A stretch of 34,395 bases of DNA from Candidatus Sumerlaeota bacterium. Lineage in GTDB: Bacteria > Sumerlaeota > Sumerlaeia > JAPLSS01. The notes beneath the pieces are model-generated. The model was not told where the DNA came from, searched no databases, and worked only from the letters and a program-made list of their open reading frames with translations. The stretch spans positions 1-34,395 of the forward strand of contig JAPLSS010000776.1 of the NCBI GenBank assembly GCA_026398515.1, given 5' to 3'. Numbering within the stretch: position 1 is the first letter of the stretch; each line of letters opens with the position of its first letter. The position numbers and the translations under genes are program-made. Below, one piece after another: positions 1 through 8,637 of this stretch.

Positions 1-48
1 CCCTCGTTGAAACGAGGGGTTAATGAAAAGACCCAAGAGGTTCGCCCC

Positions 49-543
49 ATGTCCGACTCCCCTATCACCCTCCGCGAAACGCCGACACCCCAGGACCGCG
101 AGAGCATCCGCGAAATCCTCGAGTCCACCGGCTTTTTCTACCCCGACGAGATTGAAACCGCGATGGCGCTGCTCGACGAACGGCTCGCGCGCGGCGTGGC
201 CAGCGGCTATCATTTTCTGTTCGCCGACCGGGACGGCCGGACCGTCGGCTATGCGTGCTTCGGCCCGATCGCGTGCACGCGCGCGAGCTACGAACTCTTT
301 TGGATCGGCGTGCGCGAAGACTGCCGCGGACAGGGGATCGGCAAGCAATTGCTGCGGGAAACCGAGACGATCATCCGCGGCATGGGCGGCGGGCGCGTCT
401 ACATCGAAACCTCGTCGCGCGAGTTGTATGTTCCCACGCGCGCCTTTTACCTGAGGGCCGGGTACCGCGAAGAGGCGACTCTGCAGGAGTTCTATGGCCC
501 CGGCGACGGGAAGGTCATCTACGTGAAAGCGTTCGGCGAGTAA
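49..543 (+). CDS. GNAT family N-acetyltransferase
   Basis: ORF 7..543; ATG at 49 preceded by AAGAGG; GNAT motif 'IGVREDCRGQGIGKQLLRETE' and 'RAFYLRAGYREEA'. Confidence 0.85.
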   Translation: MSDSPITLRETPTPQDRESIREILESTGFFYPDEIETAMALLDERLARGVASGYHFLFADRDGRTVGYACFGPIACTRASYELFWIGVREDCRGQGIGKQLLRETETIIRGMGGGRVYIETSSRELYVPTRAFYLRAGYREEATLQEFYGPGDGKVIYVKAFGE

Positions 544-603
544 GGGAACGTTCTTCGGTTTTGGATTTCGGGAACAAGTTTCGCTCCCGCCTCACGACCG
601 TAC

Positions 604-2061
604 CTATTTGGGCGCCTCGTCGGACACCGGCGGGGTTGAACGGCGGGCGAAGGCCGTCTTGGCCAGAATCGAAAAATCCAGCCACCACGACCACTCTTCG
701 ATGTAGCGGATGTCGTAGCGCACCCGCTGCTCGATCGACCCGTGCGGCCCGCACAGGCCGTTGACCTGCGCCCAGCCGGTAATGCCCGACTTGACCTTGT
801 GCCGCGCCATGTAACGCGGGATCGATTCCTTGAAGCGGCTGACGAAGAACGGGCGTTCGGGCCGCGGCCCCACCAAACTCATGTGCCCCAGCAGGACGTT
901 GATCAACTGCGGCCATTCGTCGATGCGGCATTTGCGCAAGGTCCGTCCGATGCGCGTCTCGCGCGGATCGTTCTCGCGCGCCATGATCGGCCCGGTGGCC
1001 TCTTCGGCGTCCTGGACCATGGAGCGGAACTTGATGATCTTGAACAGACGCCCGTCGACGCCCATGCGCTCCTGAAGATAAAAGGCGCTGCCCGGCGAAT
1101 CGCGCCGAATGAGCCAGGCGATCGCCGCCATGGGCGCGGCCAGGACCGCCAACGCGACGCCGGAGACCCCGACGTCGAATAGGCGCTTGAAGAAGGCGTT
1201 CCAGCCGGTCAACGGCGTCTCGTGCAGACCGAGGAACGGCACGCCGTCGATTTCCTCCACCACCACGCCGGAGAAGATCATCTCGGTCACGTCGGGGACG
1301 ATCCGGAATTCTACCAGATCCTTCTCGCATTGCGCGAGCAGTTGGTTTAGCCGCTCGCCGCGCAAGTCCGGCTGCGCCACGATCACCTCGTCGATCTGGT
1401 GCGTGCGGATAAGGTGCGGCAGGTCCTTGCCGGAGCCGAGGATCGGGCTCTTGGCGCCCAGCGAGTGTTCCGGCGACCCGTCCGGCAGCACGAAGCCGAC
1501 CACGTGGCGGCCCGCCTCGGGGAAACGCCGCAGCGACTTGGCCGCCTGCCGCGCGACGGGGCCGCCGCCGACGATCAACGTGCGCGCCATGGCCAGCTGG
1601 TGGTGGCGGCGCAGGTGGTGGACCAGCCGGTCCGCCGCCCACCGCGCCATGACCACCGACACGAACGTGCTCGCCAGCCAGGCCGTGGCCACCGCGCGCG
1701 AATACTCCGCCGCCGCCGCCGGGCGAAACGCCGAAGCCGGCCGCGCGAAAAACACGTAAGCCAGAAACAACCCGGTCGCGCCCAACGCGGCCTGGAAGAT
1801 TCGGCCCACGCCCTTCCAGTCCAGCACGCGTCCCCGCCCCGCGTAGAGTCCCAACGCCCTCAGCGCCAGCGCCCAGGCCGCCAGCGCCACCGGAATCAGC
1901 CGCAGATAGTCGCCCAGCGCGTAGCCGCCGCGCGGAGGGAAGAAGTGGGCCAGCGCATGAAAACGCAACACGTAAGCCGCGATCGACCCGGCGGCGACGG
2001 ACAGCATGTCGAGCGCGAAGATCGTGGCCAGGAGCCACGGGGGCTGGCGTTTGCGGTTCAT
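604..2061 (-). CDS. Polyprenyl-phosphate sugar phosphotransferase (exopolysaccharide/undecaprenyl-phosphate sugar transferase)
   Basis: N-terminal TM helices, CoA-binding-like middle, C-terminal bacterial sugar transferase motifs 'KIIKFRSMVQDAE', 'RIDEWPQLINVLLGHMSLVGPRPERP', 'ITGWAQVNG'. Confidence 0.9.
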   Translation of the reverse strand: MNRKRQPPWLLATIFALDMLSVAAGSIAAYVLRFHALAHFFPPRGGYALGDYLRLIPVALAAWALALRALGLYAGRGRVLDWKGVGRIFQAALGATGLFLAYVFFARPASAFRPAAAAEYSRAVATAWLASTFVSVVMARWAADRLVHHLRRHHQLAMARTLIVGGGPVARQAAKSLRRFPEAGRHVVGFVLPDGSPEHSLGAKSPILGSGKDLPHLIRTHQIDEVIVAQPDLRGERLNQLLAQCEKDLVEFRIVPDVTEMIFSGVVVEEIDGVPFLGLHETPLTGWNAFFKRLFDVGVSGVALAVLAAPMAAIAWLIRRDSPGSAFYLQERMGVDGRLFKIIKFRSMVQDAEEATGPIMARENDPRETRIGRTLRKCRIDEWPQLINVLLGHMSLVGPRPERPFFVSRFKESIPRYMARHKVKSGITGWAQVNGLCGPHGSIEQRVRYDIRYIEEWSWWLDFSILAKTAFARRSTPPVSDEAPK

Positions 2062-2167
2062 GTGGTTCGATGGCCGGAAGAATGCGGCGCCAGGCGCCGA
2101 TTCGCGGGAAGGATGCCCCACGAGCGCGCGGGCCGTCAATGGACGAAGTAGGCGGCGTGGACGGAGT

Positions 2168-2285
2168 GGACGGCATGGACAAGATGGACGAGATGGACGG
2201 GGTGGACAGGGCCGACGGATCCGACAGGTCAGACAAGTCCATTCCGTCCATCCCGTCCATCCCGTCCATCTTGTCCATCCCGTCC
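2168..2285. repeat. 9-nt-periodic GATGGACGG satellite arranged as a 40-nt inverted repeat
   Basis: Left arm 2168-2207 and right arm 2246-2285 match 37/40 as reverse complements; the MFS stop codon (2229-2231) lies in the loop. Confidence 0.9.
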
Positions 2286-3647
2286 ATTCCTGTCCAGATC
2301 CGCCGGCCCTTCAAACCGCACCCCCGCCAGCACCGCCGCGCCGACGACGAAGAAGACGATGAGCGAAAGGATCGCCGGGCGGCTGGAGCCGGCCAGCGAT
2401 CCGACGATGGCCATGATCGCCGGGCCGAGGATGCCGGCGAACTTGCCGCTGATGTTGTAGAAGCCGAAGAACTCCGCCTCTTTGCCCTTGGGAACCAACG
2501 TCGCGTACATCGAACGCGACAGCGCCTGCGAGCCGCCCTGCACCAGCGCCACCGCCAGCCCCAGCGCGTAGAAGTGCCAGATCTCGCGCATGAAAAAGGC
2601 GAACACGCAGATCCCCGAGTAGATCGCCAGGCACGCCAGGACCGAACGTTTGGCCCCGACGCGCTTGGCCGAGGCGCTCCACAACAGTGTGCACGGGACG
2701 CCGACGAACTGCACCATGAGGTAGACAGCCAGGATGTGCAGCCAGGGGTTCATTGGAACTTCATAGCCCAGGATGCGCAGAGGCGGGCTGCCGGCCTTCG
2801 CGCGGAAGATTTCCGCCGCGTAGATGGCCGCCATTTTGATGATCGTGCCGAAGCCGTCGCTATAGAGCCAAAAAGCCACCAGGAACTTGAGCAACTCGCG
2901 GTAGCGCCTGAGCTCGCGAAAAGTCTGCCCCAAACGCTCGAAGGCCACGCGCGGAGCAAAGGCCCCGGCGCGTTCGGCGCACGGCGGCTCAGGCACGCGA
3001 CGAAAGAGCGGAATGGCAAAGACGACCCACCAAACCGCGACGGCGAAGAACGAGATCCGCATGCCCACGATCGGGAATGACGCCTGTCCTGGGACGGGGC
3101 TCTGTTGAGGCAGCTTGTACATCGCCCCGATGGCCAACGCCAGCATCAACCCGCCGCCCAGGTAGCCCAGCGCGTAGCCGCCCGAGGAGACTTGGTCCAG
3201 TTTCTCGCGCCGCGCGACGGACGGCAGCAAGGCGTCGTAGAAGACGTTCGCGCCGTTATAGCCCAGGCTGGCCAGGATGAACAGGAGCGCGATCATCCAC
3301 CACCAGCTTGGCGGGCAGAAGGCGAACAGCGCCGTGGCGAGCACGCCGAGCGCGGCCAGTCCCCCAAGGCAGGCCTTCTTGCGCGCGGTGGCGTCGGAGA
3401 TCGGTCCGAGCAAGATGGCCGCCGCCGCGACCAGCGCCATCGAGATCGCCGAGGTCGCGGCCCACAGGCCGGTGGCGACATAGGCGCGGTCTTCCGGCAG
3501 CGTGGCCAGCGACACTTTGCTGAAATAGACCGGCAGGCAGGCGCCGAGGATGACCGTAGCGAAGGCCGAGTTGGCCCAGTCATACCACTGCCAGGCCCAG
3601 ATGCGCCGGCGTTCTTCGCGCGGATCGGTAGTCTCAACGAAGGACAA
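2229..3647 (-). CDS. MFS transporter, UMF1/Atg22-like family
   Basis: 'EERRRIWAWQWYDWANSAFATVILGACLPVYF' start typical of UMF1 family, multiple TM segments; TTG start at 3647 preceded by AGGAAAGGA; N-terminal extension to 4229 judged non-coding. Confidence 0.8.
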   Translation of the reverse strand: MSFVETTDPREERRRIWAWQWYDWANSAFATVILGACLPVYFSKVSLATLPEDRAYVATGLWAATSAISMALVAAAAILLGPISDATARKKACLGGLAALGVLATALFAFCPPSWWWMIALLFILASLGYNGANVFYDALLPSVARREKLDQVSSGGYALGYLGGGLMLALAIGAMYKLPQQSPVPGQASFPIVGMRISFFAVAVWWVVFAIPLFRRVPEPPCAERAGAFAPRVAFERLGQTFRELRRYRELLKFLVAFWLYSDGFGTIIKMAAIYAAEIFRAKAGSPPLRILGYEVPMNPWLHILAVYLMVQFVGVPCTLLWSASAKRVGAKRSVLACLAIYSGICVFAFFMREIWHFYALGLAVALVQGGSQALSRSMYATLVPKGKEAEFFGFYNISGKFAGILGPAIMAIVGSLAGSSRPAILSLIVFFVVGAAVLAGVRFEGPADLDRNGRDGQDGRDGRDGRNGLV

Positions 3648-3811
3648 CGCGGTTTGTCCTTTCCTCGACGTGGCGCGCCAAGCGTGGGCTTCTCCACGTG
3701 AATCGTCAAGGGAGGAGGCGGTGGCGTGGGCTGGCAGCCCACGCCACCCTAAACGCCGATCTCCGGGAGAATCCCTTATGGGCCCTCGCGGCGCCCAGAA
3801 ACGAACGAAAT

Positions 3812-3907
3812 CGGGAGTATGGAGTCCCGCCTCTAGGCGGAATGCTCGATGGCCAGCCTCGACGCGAATTGCAGCGTTCCGCCTGAAGGCGGGACTCCAT
3901 ACTCCCG
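3812..3907. repeat. REPIN-like nested palindrome, family 1 copy A
   Basis: CGGGAGTATGGAGTCCCGCCTCTAGGCGGAAtGC ... GCgTTCCGCCTGAAGGCGGGACTCCATACTCCCG; each arm holds its own palindrome CCGCCT..AGGCGG. Confidence 0.9.
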
Positions 3908-3932
3908 GTTTTCGGAGTGATTGGAACGGAAA

Positions 3933-4128
3933 TGTGGATAAGTCGCGGTTTTCTGGGGACAATCTGTGCATAAAATCAAAGGCGTCGGGGCAAAAAGATT
4001 GCGCAAAGTGCGAGAAAAATGTTGACAAATCCGATTGCCTCGCGGGAGGGGCGTTTTGCATCGGTTTCCTCCGTTCAGAGGATGTTTTGTGGACAAAGGA
4101 GGCCTTTGCGTGGAAAAGGTGTGGACAG
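3933..4128. promoter_or_regulatory. Cluster of DnaA-box-like 9-mers (candidate DnaA-responsive regulatory region or replication origin)
   Basis: TGTGGATAA 3933 (=TTATCCACA), TGGGGACAA 3954, TGTGCATAA 3965 (=TTATGCACA), TGTTGACAA 4020, TGTGGACAA 4088, CGTGGAAAA 4109, TGTGGACAG 4120; all in one orientation, in a visibly AT-richer stretch. Confidence 0.5.
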
Positions 4129-4198
4129 AAAGCGAAGAAATGGCGTAAGTTTATAAAAATCAGTCCCATACAAGATGTGGTCGGCCAAGAGCAAAAAG

Positions 4199-4252
4199 AC
4201 CCTATATCTTGCGCTCTTTTTCTTGACAACTTGGCCTCGAATGGTTCATGAT
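4199..4252 (+). promoter_or_regulatory. Possible NrdR box plus sigma70-like promoter upstream of nrdJ
   Basis: ACCCTATATCTTGCGC 4199-4214 matches 12/16 of a remembered NrdR box consensus ACACWATATATWGTGT; TTGACA 4223-4228, 18-nt spacer, CATGAT 4247-4252. Confidence 0.35.
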
Positions 4253-4399
4253 CAGCGGCTGTGGGTGAGGGAAAGGGCGAATGTCTGCCAGCTGCTCAAA
4301 CGGCATTTCGCTCTGGCTGAGTGGTTGTTTTTCCATTCCTATCTCGCTGGTTGACTCTCTAATTCCTTATCTCGCTGGCAGCCCCAAAGGAGATGCCCA

Positions 4400-7300
4400 A
4401 TGAGTATCCGTCGCTTGTTCACTACCCCGGGCGTCGACCCGCTCGACCGCGTCGACTACGAAAAACGGTCTTCCGTGATCACGAATCCCGACGGATCGGT
4501 GGTGTTTCAGATCCACAACGCCACCGTGCCGAAGGAGTGGTCGCAGTTGGCCACCGACATCGTGGCCTCGAAGTATTTTCGCAAGGCCGGCGTGCCCACG
4601 CCCGAGGGGAGAGAGACAAGCGTCCGCCAGGTCGTCACGCGGTTGGCCCGCACGATCCGCGAAGCGGGCGAGGCGCTCGGCGGCTACTTCGCGAGCATCG
4701 AGGAGGCGAGGGCGTTCGAAGCCGAGCTGGCGCATATTCTCGTGCATCAGATCGGCGCCTTCAACTCGCCGGTCTGGTTCAACCTCGGCCTTTACCACCG
4801 CTACGGCATCGCCGGCAGCGGCGGCAATTTCCATTGGGACGCGGAGCAGGGCGAGGCCGTCGAGATTAAGAACAACTACGAGTGGCCGCAGTGCTCGGCG
4901 TGTTTCATCCAGTCGATCGACGACAGTTTGATGTCGATCTTCGAGCTGCTGAAGAACGAGGCCAAGATCTTCAAATACGGCTCGGGCACGGGCACGAATT
5001 TCTCGCTCCTGCGCGGCAAGCAGGAGCCTCTGTCCGGCGGGGGCACCTCCTCCGGGCTGATGTCGTTCCTCGAGGTCTTCGACCGCGCCGCCGGGGCCAC
5101 GAAGTCCGGCGGCACGACGCGGCGCGCGGCGAAGATGGTCTGCCTCGACGCCGATCATCCGGAGATCATGGACTTCATCACCTGGAAGATGCGCGAGGAG
5201 CAGAAGGCGCAGGCCCTGATTCGCGAAGGCTGGTCGGCGGACTTCAATGGCGAGGCGTACCACACGATCTCCGGCCAGAATTCGAACAATTCCGTGCGCC
5301 TGACCGACGAGTTCATGCATCAGATTCTGCGCAAGGGCGAATGGAACACCCGCTACCGGTTGTCGAGCGAGATCTGCGAGACGTTCGACGCCGCCGACCT
5401 GTTCGACCAGATTTGCGAAGCCGCCTGGGCGTGCGCCGATCCCGGCGTGCAGTTCGACACCACCATCAACGACTGGCACACGGGGTCGAACACCGACCGC
5501 ATCCACGCCTCGAACCCGTGCTCGGAGTTCATGTTCCTCGACGACACGGCCTGCAACCTCGCCTCCATCAACCTGGTCAAGTTTCTGCGCGCGGACGGGT
5601 CGTTCGACATCAATGCGTATCGCCACGTCATCGAAATCCTCTTTGCCGCCCAAGAGATCCTCGTCGATTTCTCGTCCTACCCGACGAAACGCATCGCCGA
5701 GAACTCGCATCGGTTCCGTCCGCTGGGGCTGGGCTATGCGAACCTGGGCGCGCTGCTGATGCAGCTGGGCATCGGCTACGACAGCCCCGAAGCGGTGGCG
5801 CTGTGCGGCGCGCTGACGGCGATCATGACCGGCCACGCCTACGCCGCCTCGGCGCGCCTGGCCGAGAAGAAGGGGGCGTTCGAAGGCTTCGCCGCCAACC
5901 GCGAGCCGATGCTGCGCGTCATCCGCAAGCACCGCGAAGCGGCCCAAGGCATTTCCGCGGAGTTTTGTCCGAGCGGCCTGCTTGAAGCGGCGCGCCAGGA
6001 GTGGGACGAGGCGCTGCGATTGGGCGAGAAGGTCGGCTATCGCAACGCGCAGACCACCGTGCTGGCGCCGACGGGGACGATCGGGCTGCTAATGGACTGC
6101 GACACCACGGGGATCGAGCCCGACTTCTCGTTGGTCAAATTCAAGAAACTCGCCGGCGGCGGCTATTTCAAGATCGTCAACGCTTCGGTTCCCAAGGCGT
6201 TGCGGCGCATGGGCTATAGCGCCGAGCAGATCGCCGCGATCATCGAATACGTCGTCGGCCGCTTGAGTTTCGACGGTTCGCCGATCATCAACCGCCAGTC
6301 GCTGGCCGAGCGCGGCATGACCGAAGGCGAAATCGCGGCGGCGCAGGCGGCGCTGGCCGGCGCGTTCGACCTGCCCTCGGCTTTCGGGCCGCACATCATC
6401 GGCCCCGAGCCGTACGTGCGCCTGGGTCTGAACCCGAAGGACTCGTCGGGCGCCGATTGCCTGGCGCGTCTCGGCTTCTCGCGGGACCAGATCGAGGAGG
6501 CGGAATTCGACGTCTGCGGGCGCATGACGGTCGAAGGCGCGCCGTCTCTGCGCGACGAGCATCTGCCCGTGTTCGATTGCGCCAACCCCTGCGGCCGCCT
6601 GGGCAAGCGCTTTATTCCGCCGATGGGCCACCTGCGCATGATGGCCGCCGCTCAGCCGTTCATCTCCGGCGCCATCTCCAAGACGGTCAACGTGCCCAAC
6701 GACACGACCGCCGAAGAGATCCGCGAGATCTACATGGAAGGCTGGCGCATGGGATTGAAGGCCATCGCCCTCTATCGCGACGGCTGCAAGGCCAGCCAGC
6801 CGCTTTCGTCGAAGGCCACGCAGGAGAGCAAGGAACCGCTCGAACTCGACGCGGAGGAGCCGGCCGGGGAAGAGCCGCGGCCGGCGCCGGAGGCCCCGGC
6901 CAAGCTCGCCGCGGCGCCCGTGGCGGCCTCGGCCTCGGGCTCCTGGCCTCACAAGGCGCATCGGCGCCGTCTGCCCCGGCGCCGCAAGGGCATGACGTTC
7001 GAGGCCAAGGTTGGCGGCCACAAGGTCTTCCTGCGCACCGGCGAATACGAAGACGGCTCGCTGGGCGAGATCTTCATCGACATGCACAAGGCCGGCGCGG
7101 CGCTGCGCTCGATGATGAACTGCTTCGCCATCAGCGTGTCCAAGGGTTTGCAATACGGCGTGCCGCTCGAGGAGTTCGTCGACACGTTCGTCTTCACCCG
7201 CTTCGAGCCGCAGGGCACGGTCGACCATCCGAACATCCGCATGGCCACCTCGGTCATCGACTACATCTTCCGGCTGCTCGGCCTGGAGTACCTCGGCCTG

Positions 7301-7723
7301 ACCGATTTCTGCCAAGTCAAGCCCGACAGCGACGCCATTCCCGAGCAGACGGTCACCGACGCGGCGTTCGACGTGATGGATGCCGAAACGCGGCGCGCCA
7401 CGGCGTCGCCCGCGCCGTCGGGTTCCAATCGCGGCAACGGCCACGGGAACGGGCATGGGACGAGTCATGGACACGCCGAAGCGGCGGTCGGCCCCGTTAG
7501 CGGCACGGATCCGGCGCTGGAAGACGGCTTGGGCGAAGCCTCGTGCTGCCAGCAGGCGCAGCCGGCGGTGAAGGCCGTCGTCAAGGACCAAACAGCCCTT
7601 TCACGCCATCTGAAGCGCATGATGGGCGACGCGCCGTTCTGCGACGTCTGCGGCAACGTCACGGTCCGCTCCGGCGCCTGCTACAAGTGCGAGAACTGCG
7701 GCAACTCGATGGGCTGCTCGTGA
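4400..7723 (+). CDS. nrdJ: Adenosylcobalamin-dependent (class II) ribonucleoside-diphosphate reductase
   Basis: 1107 aa; 'NTRYRLSSEICETFDAADLFDQICEAAWACADPGVQFDTTINDWH', 'TTAEEIREIYMEGWRMGLKAIALYRDGCKASQPL', C-terminal zinc-finger-like 'FCDVCGNVTVRSGACYKCENCGNSMGCS'; SD AAAGGAG before ATG. Confidence 0.95.
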   Translation: MSIRRLFTTPGVDPLDRVDYEKRSSVITNPDGSVVFQIHNATVPKEWSQLATDIVASKYFRKAGVPTPEGRETSVRQVVTRLARTIREAGEALGGYFASIEEARAFEAELAHILVHQIGAFNSPVWFNLGLYHRYGIAGSGGNFHWDAEQGEAVEIKNNYEWPQCSACFIQSIDDSLMSIFELLKNEAKIFKYGSGTGTNFSLLRGKQEPLSGGGTSSGLMSFLEVFDRAAGATKSGGTTRRAAKMVCLDADHPEIMDFITWKMREEQKAQALIREGWSADFNGEAYHTISGQNSNNSVRLTDEFMHQILRKGEWNTRYRLSSEICETFDAADLFDQICEAAWACADPGVQFDTTINDWHTGSNTDRIHASNPCSEFMFLDDTACNLASINLVKFLRADGSFDINAYRHVIEILFAAQEILVDFSSYPTKRIAENSHRFRPLGLGYANLGALLMQLGIGYDSPEAVALCGALTAIMTGHAYAASARLAEKKGAFEGFAANREPMLRVIRKHREAAQGISAEFCPSGLLEAARQEWDEALRLGEKVGYRNAQTTVLAPTGTIGLLMDCDTTGIEPDFSLVKFKKLAGGGYFKIVNASVPKALRRMGYSAEQIAAIIEYVVGRLSFDGSPIINRQSLAERGMTEGEIAAAQAALAGAFDLPSAFGPHIIGPEPYVRLGLNPKDSSGADCLARLGFSRDQIEEAEFDVCGRMTVEGAPSLRDEHLPVFDCANPCGRLGKRFIPPMGHLRMMAAAQPFISGAISKTVNVPNDTTAEEIREIYMEGWRMGLKAIALYRDGCKASQPLSSKATQESKEPLELDAEEPAGEEPRPAPEAPAKLAAAPVAASASGSWPHKAHRRRLPRRRKGMTFEAKVGGHKVFLRTGEYEDGSLGEIFIDMHKAGAALRSMMNCFAISVSKGLQYGVPLEEFVDTFVFTRFEPQGTVDHPNIRMATSVIDYIFRLLGLEYLGLTDFCQVKPDSDAIPEQTVTDAAFDVMDAETRRATASPAPSGSNRGNGHGNGHGTSHGHAEAAVGPVSGTDPALEDGLGEASCCQQAQPAVKAVVKDQTALSRHLKRMMGDAPFCDVCGNVTVRSGACYKCENCGNSMGCS

Positions 7724-7760
7724 CAGCGCCTCATGACGCCTCGCGGCACTCGGAAACGAA

Positions 7761-7870
7761 CGAAAATCGGGGGTATGGAGTCCCGCCTTCAGGCGGAATG
7801 CTGTAAGCCGGGGTAAAGCCAGCCACCGCGGATTCCGCCTGACGGCGGGACTCCATACCCCCGATTTTCG
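7761..7870. repeat. REPIN-like nested palindrome, family 1 copy B
   Basis: CGAAAATCGGGGGTATGGAGTCCCGCCTTCAGGCGGAATGC ... GCGGATTCCGCCTGACGGCGGGACTCCATACCCCCGATTTTCG; flank 'GAAACGAACGAAA(A)TCGGG' also shared with copy A. Confidence 0.9.
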
Positions 7871-7892
7871 GACGGAAGGGAGAAGGAATCGA

Positions 7893-7963
7893 GGACGAAG
7901 GACCAAAGAACCGCATTTCGTTCGGGGGGAAAAGGGGTTGGTTCGTCCGTTTGTCCTTCGTCC
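7893..7963. repeat. Low-complexity inverted repeat (GGACGAAGGAC / GTCCTTCGTCC)
   Basis: Perfect 11-nt arms 7893-7903 and 7953-7963 in a GTCCTTCGTCC-type tract. Confidence 0.7.
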
Positions 7964-8316
7964 TTCATCCTTTCTCTTGCGTCTCGGCGCGCAACGGCAT
8001 ACGATGTTTTGCGGTTGTTTTGGAGCGTTTCGTTGGATCAACGGGACATTCGGATTTGCCGGGGAGGGTGGGGACAACCCGCTACACCCCCTAGCTGAAC
8101 AACCCCTCTTCCCTTGAACCCTGCGCGGGCAGGGCAGGCCGTTGGCGGCGACGCCGGCGGCCTGGGGTCAACTCCAGTTCCCCCCTCAACGCTGACACCG
8201 TTCCCATCTCCCCGGCAAAGTTGTCAGCGCGTGTTTGTATCTGATTCTTCGATTTTCAACTTGAACCGCGAGGAAACCCGCGGAACCCAGCGGACTAGAG
8301 AGGGGGAGGCAAACCC

Positions 8317-8409
8317 ATGCGCCCTCCCTCCGGGCGCATCCCGCCGTGTAGCTTCGAATGAGGAAGAATGCGCGAAGCGCTTTGGAGTGCGCGCGGCTGG
8401 GAAGCTACA
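8317..8409. repeat. Compound palindromic element upstream of the PQQ gene
   Basis: ATGCGCCC-tccctcc-GGGCGCAT 8317-8339 (8-bp stem) and TGTAGCTTC 8347-8355 / GAAGCTACA 8401-8409 enclosing GCGCgaaGCGC. Confidence 0.7.
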
Positions 8410-8637
8410 TCACGGGACGCGCCCCCCTCCCTCCGACGGAGCTTCAGGAGCCTTGACATTTTCGGATGTCCGGTGAACTTTGAGTGTCGCGGCGGCTCGT
8501 TCTCAGCGCGCAGGGACCATCCCATCTTCACCACGGACCAGAAGACGCCGAGGCCGGCGGATTCGGACCGAACCGCCGAAGGGGGGCTGCGTGCGCCCGC
8601 GACGGCCCCGCCGCCATGCCTGTTGGGGGTGTCTGCA

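Noticed and set aside
1-19. Hairpin CCCTCGTT-ga-AACGAGGG at the window start as a terminator
   Set aside because: No T-tract follows and the upstream gene is outside the window, so it cannot be assigned.
515-2314. 599-aa minus ORF overlapping the sugar transferase in another frame
   Set aside because: The sugar transferase motifs are in frame 604..2139; this frame is low-complexity and reads the satellite as repeated MDGMDG.
3648-4229. N-terminal extension of the minus-strand ORF 2229..4229 (starting MSRKRAQDIG)
   Set aside because: It translates a REPIN-like repeat and the AT-rich DnaA-box region; the MFS family start and an SD fit the TTG at 3647.
3905-4399. Cobalamin riboswitch before the B12-dependent nrdJ
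   Set aside because: No recognisable B12-box (GCCACTG-type) motif in the leader.
4367-7591. Long antisense ORFs over nrdJ (4367..5947, 6089..7591)
   Set aside because: Arg/Ala-rich antisense ORFs expected from GC-rich codon use; no domain-like sequence.
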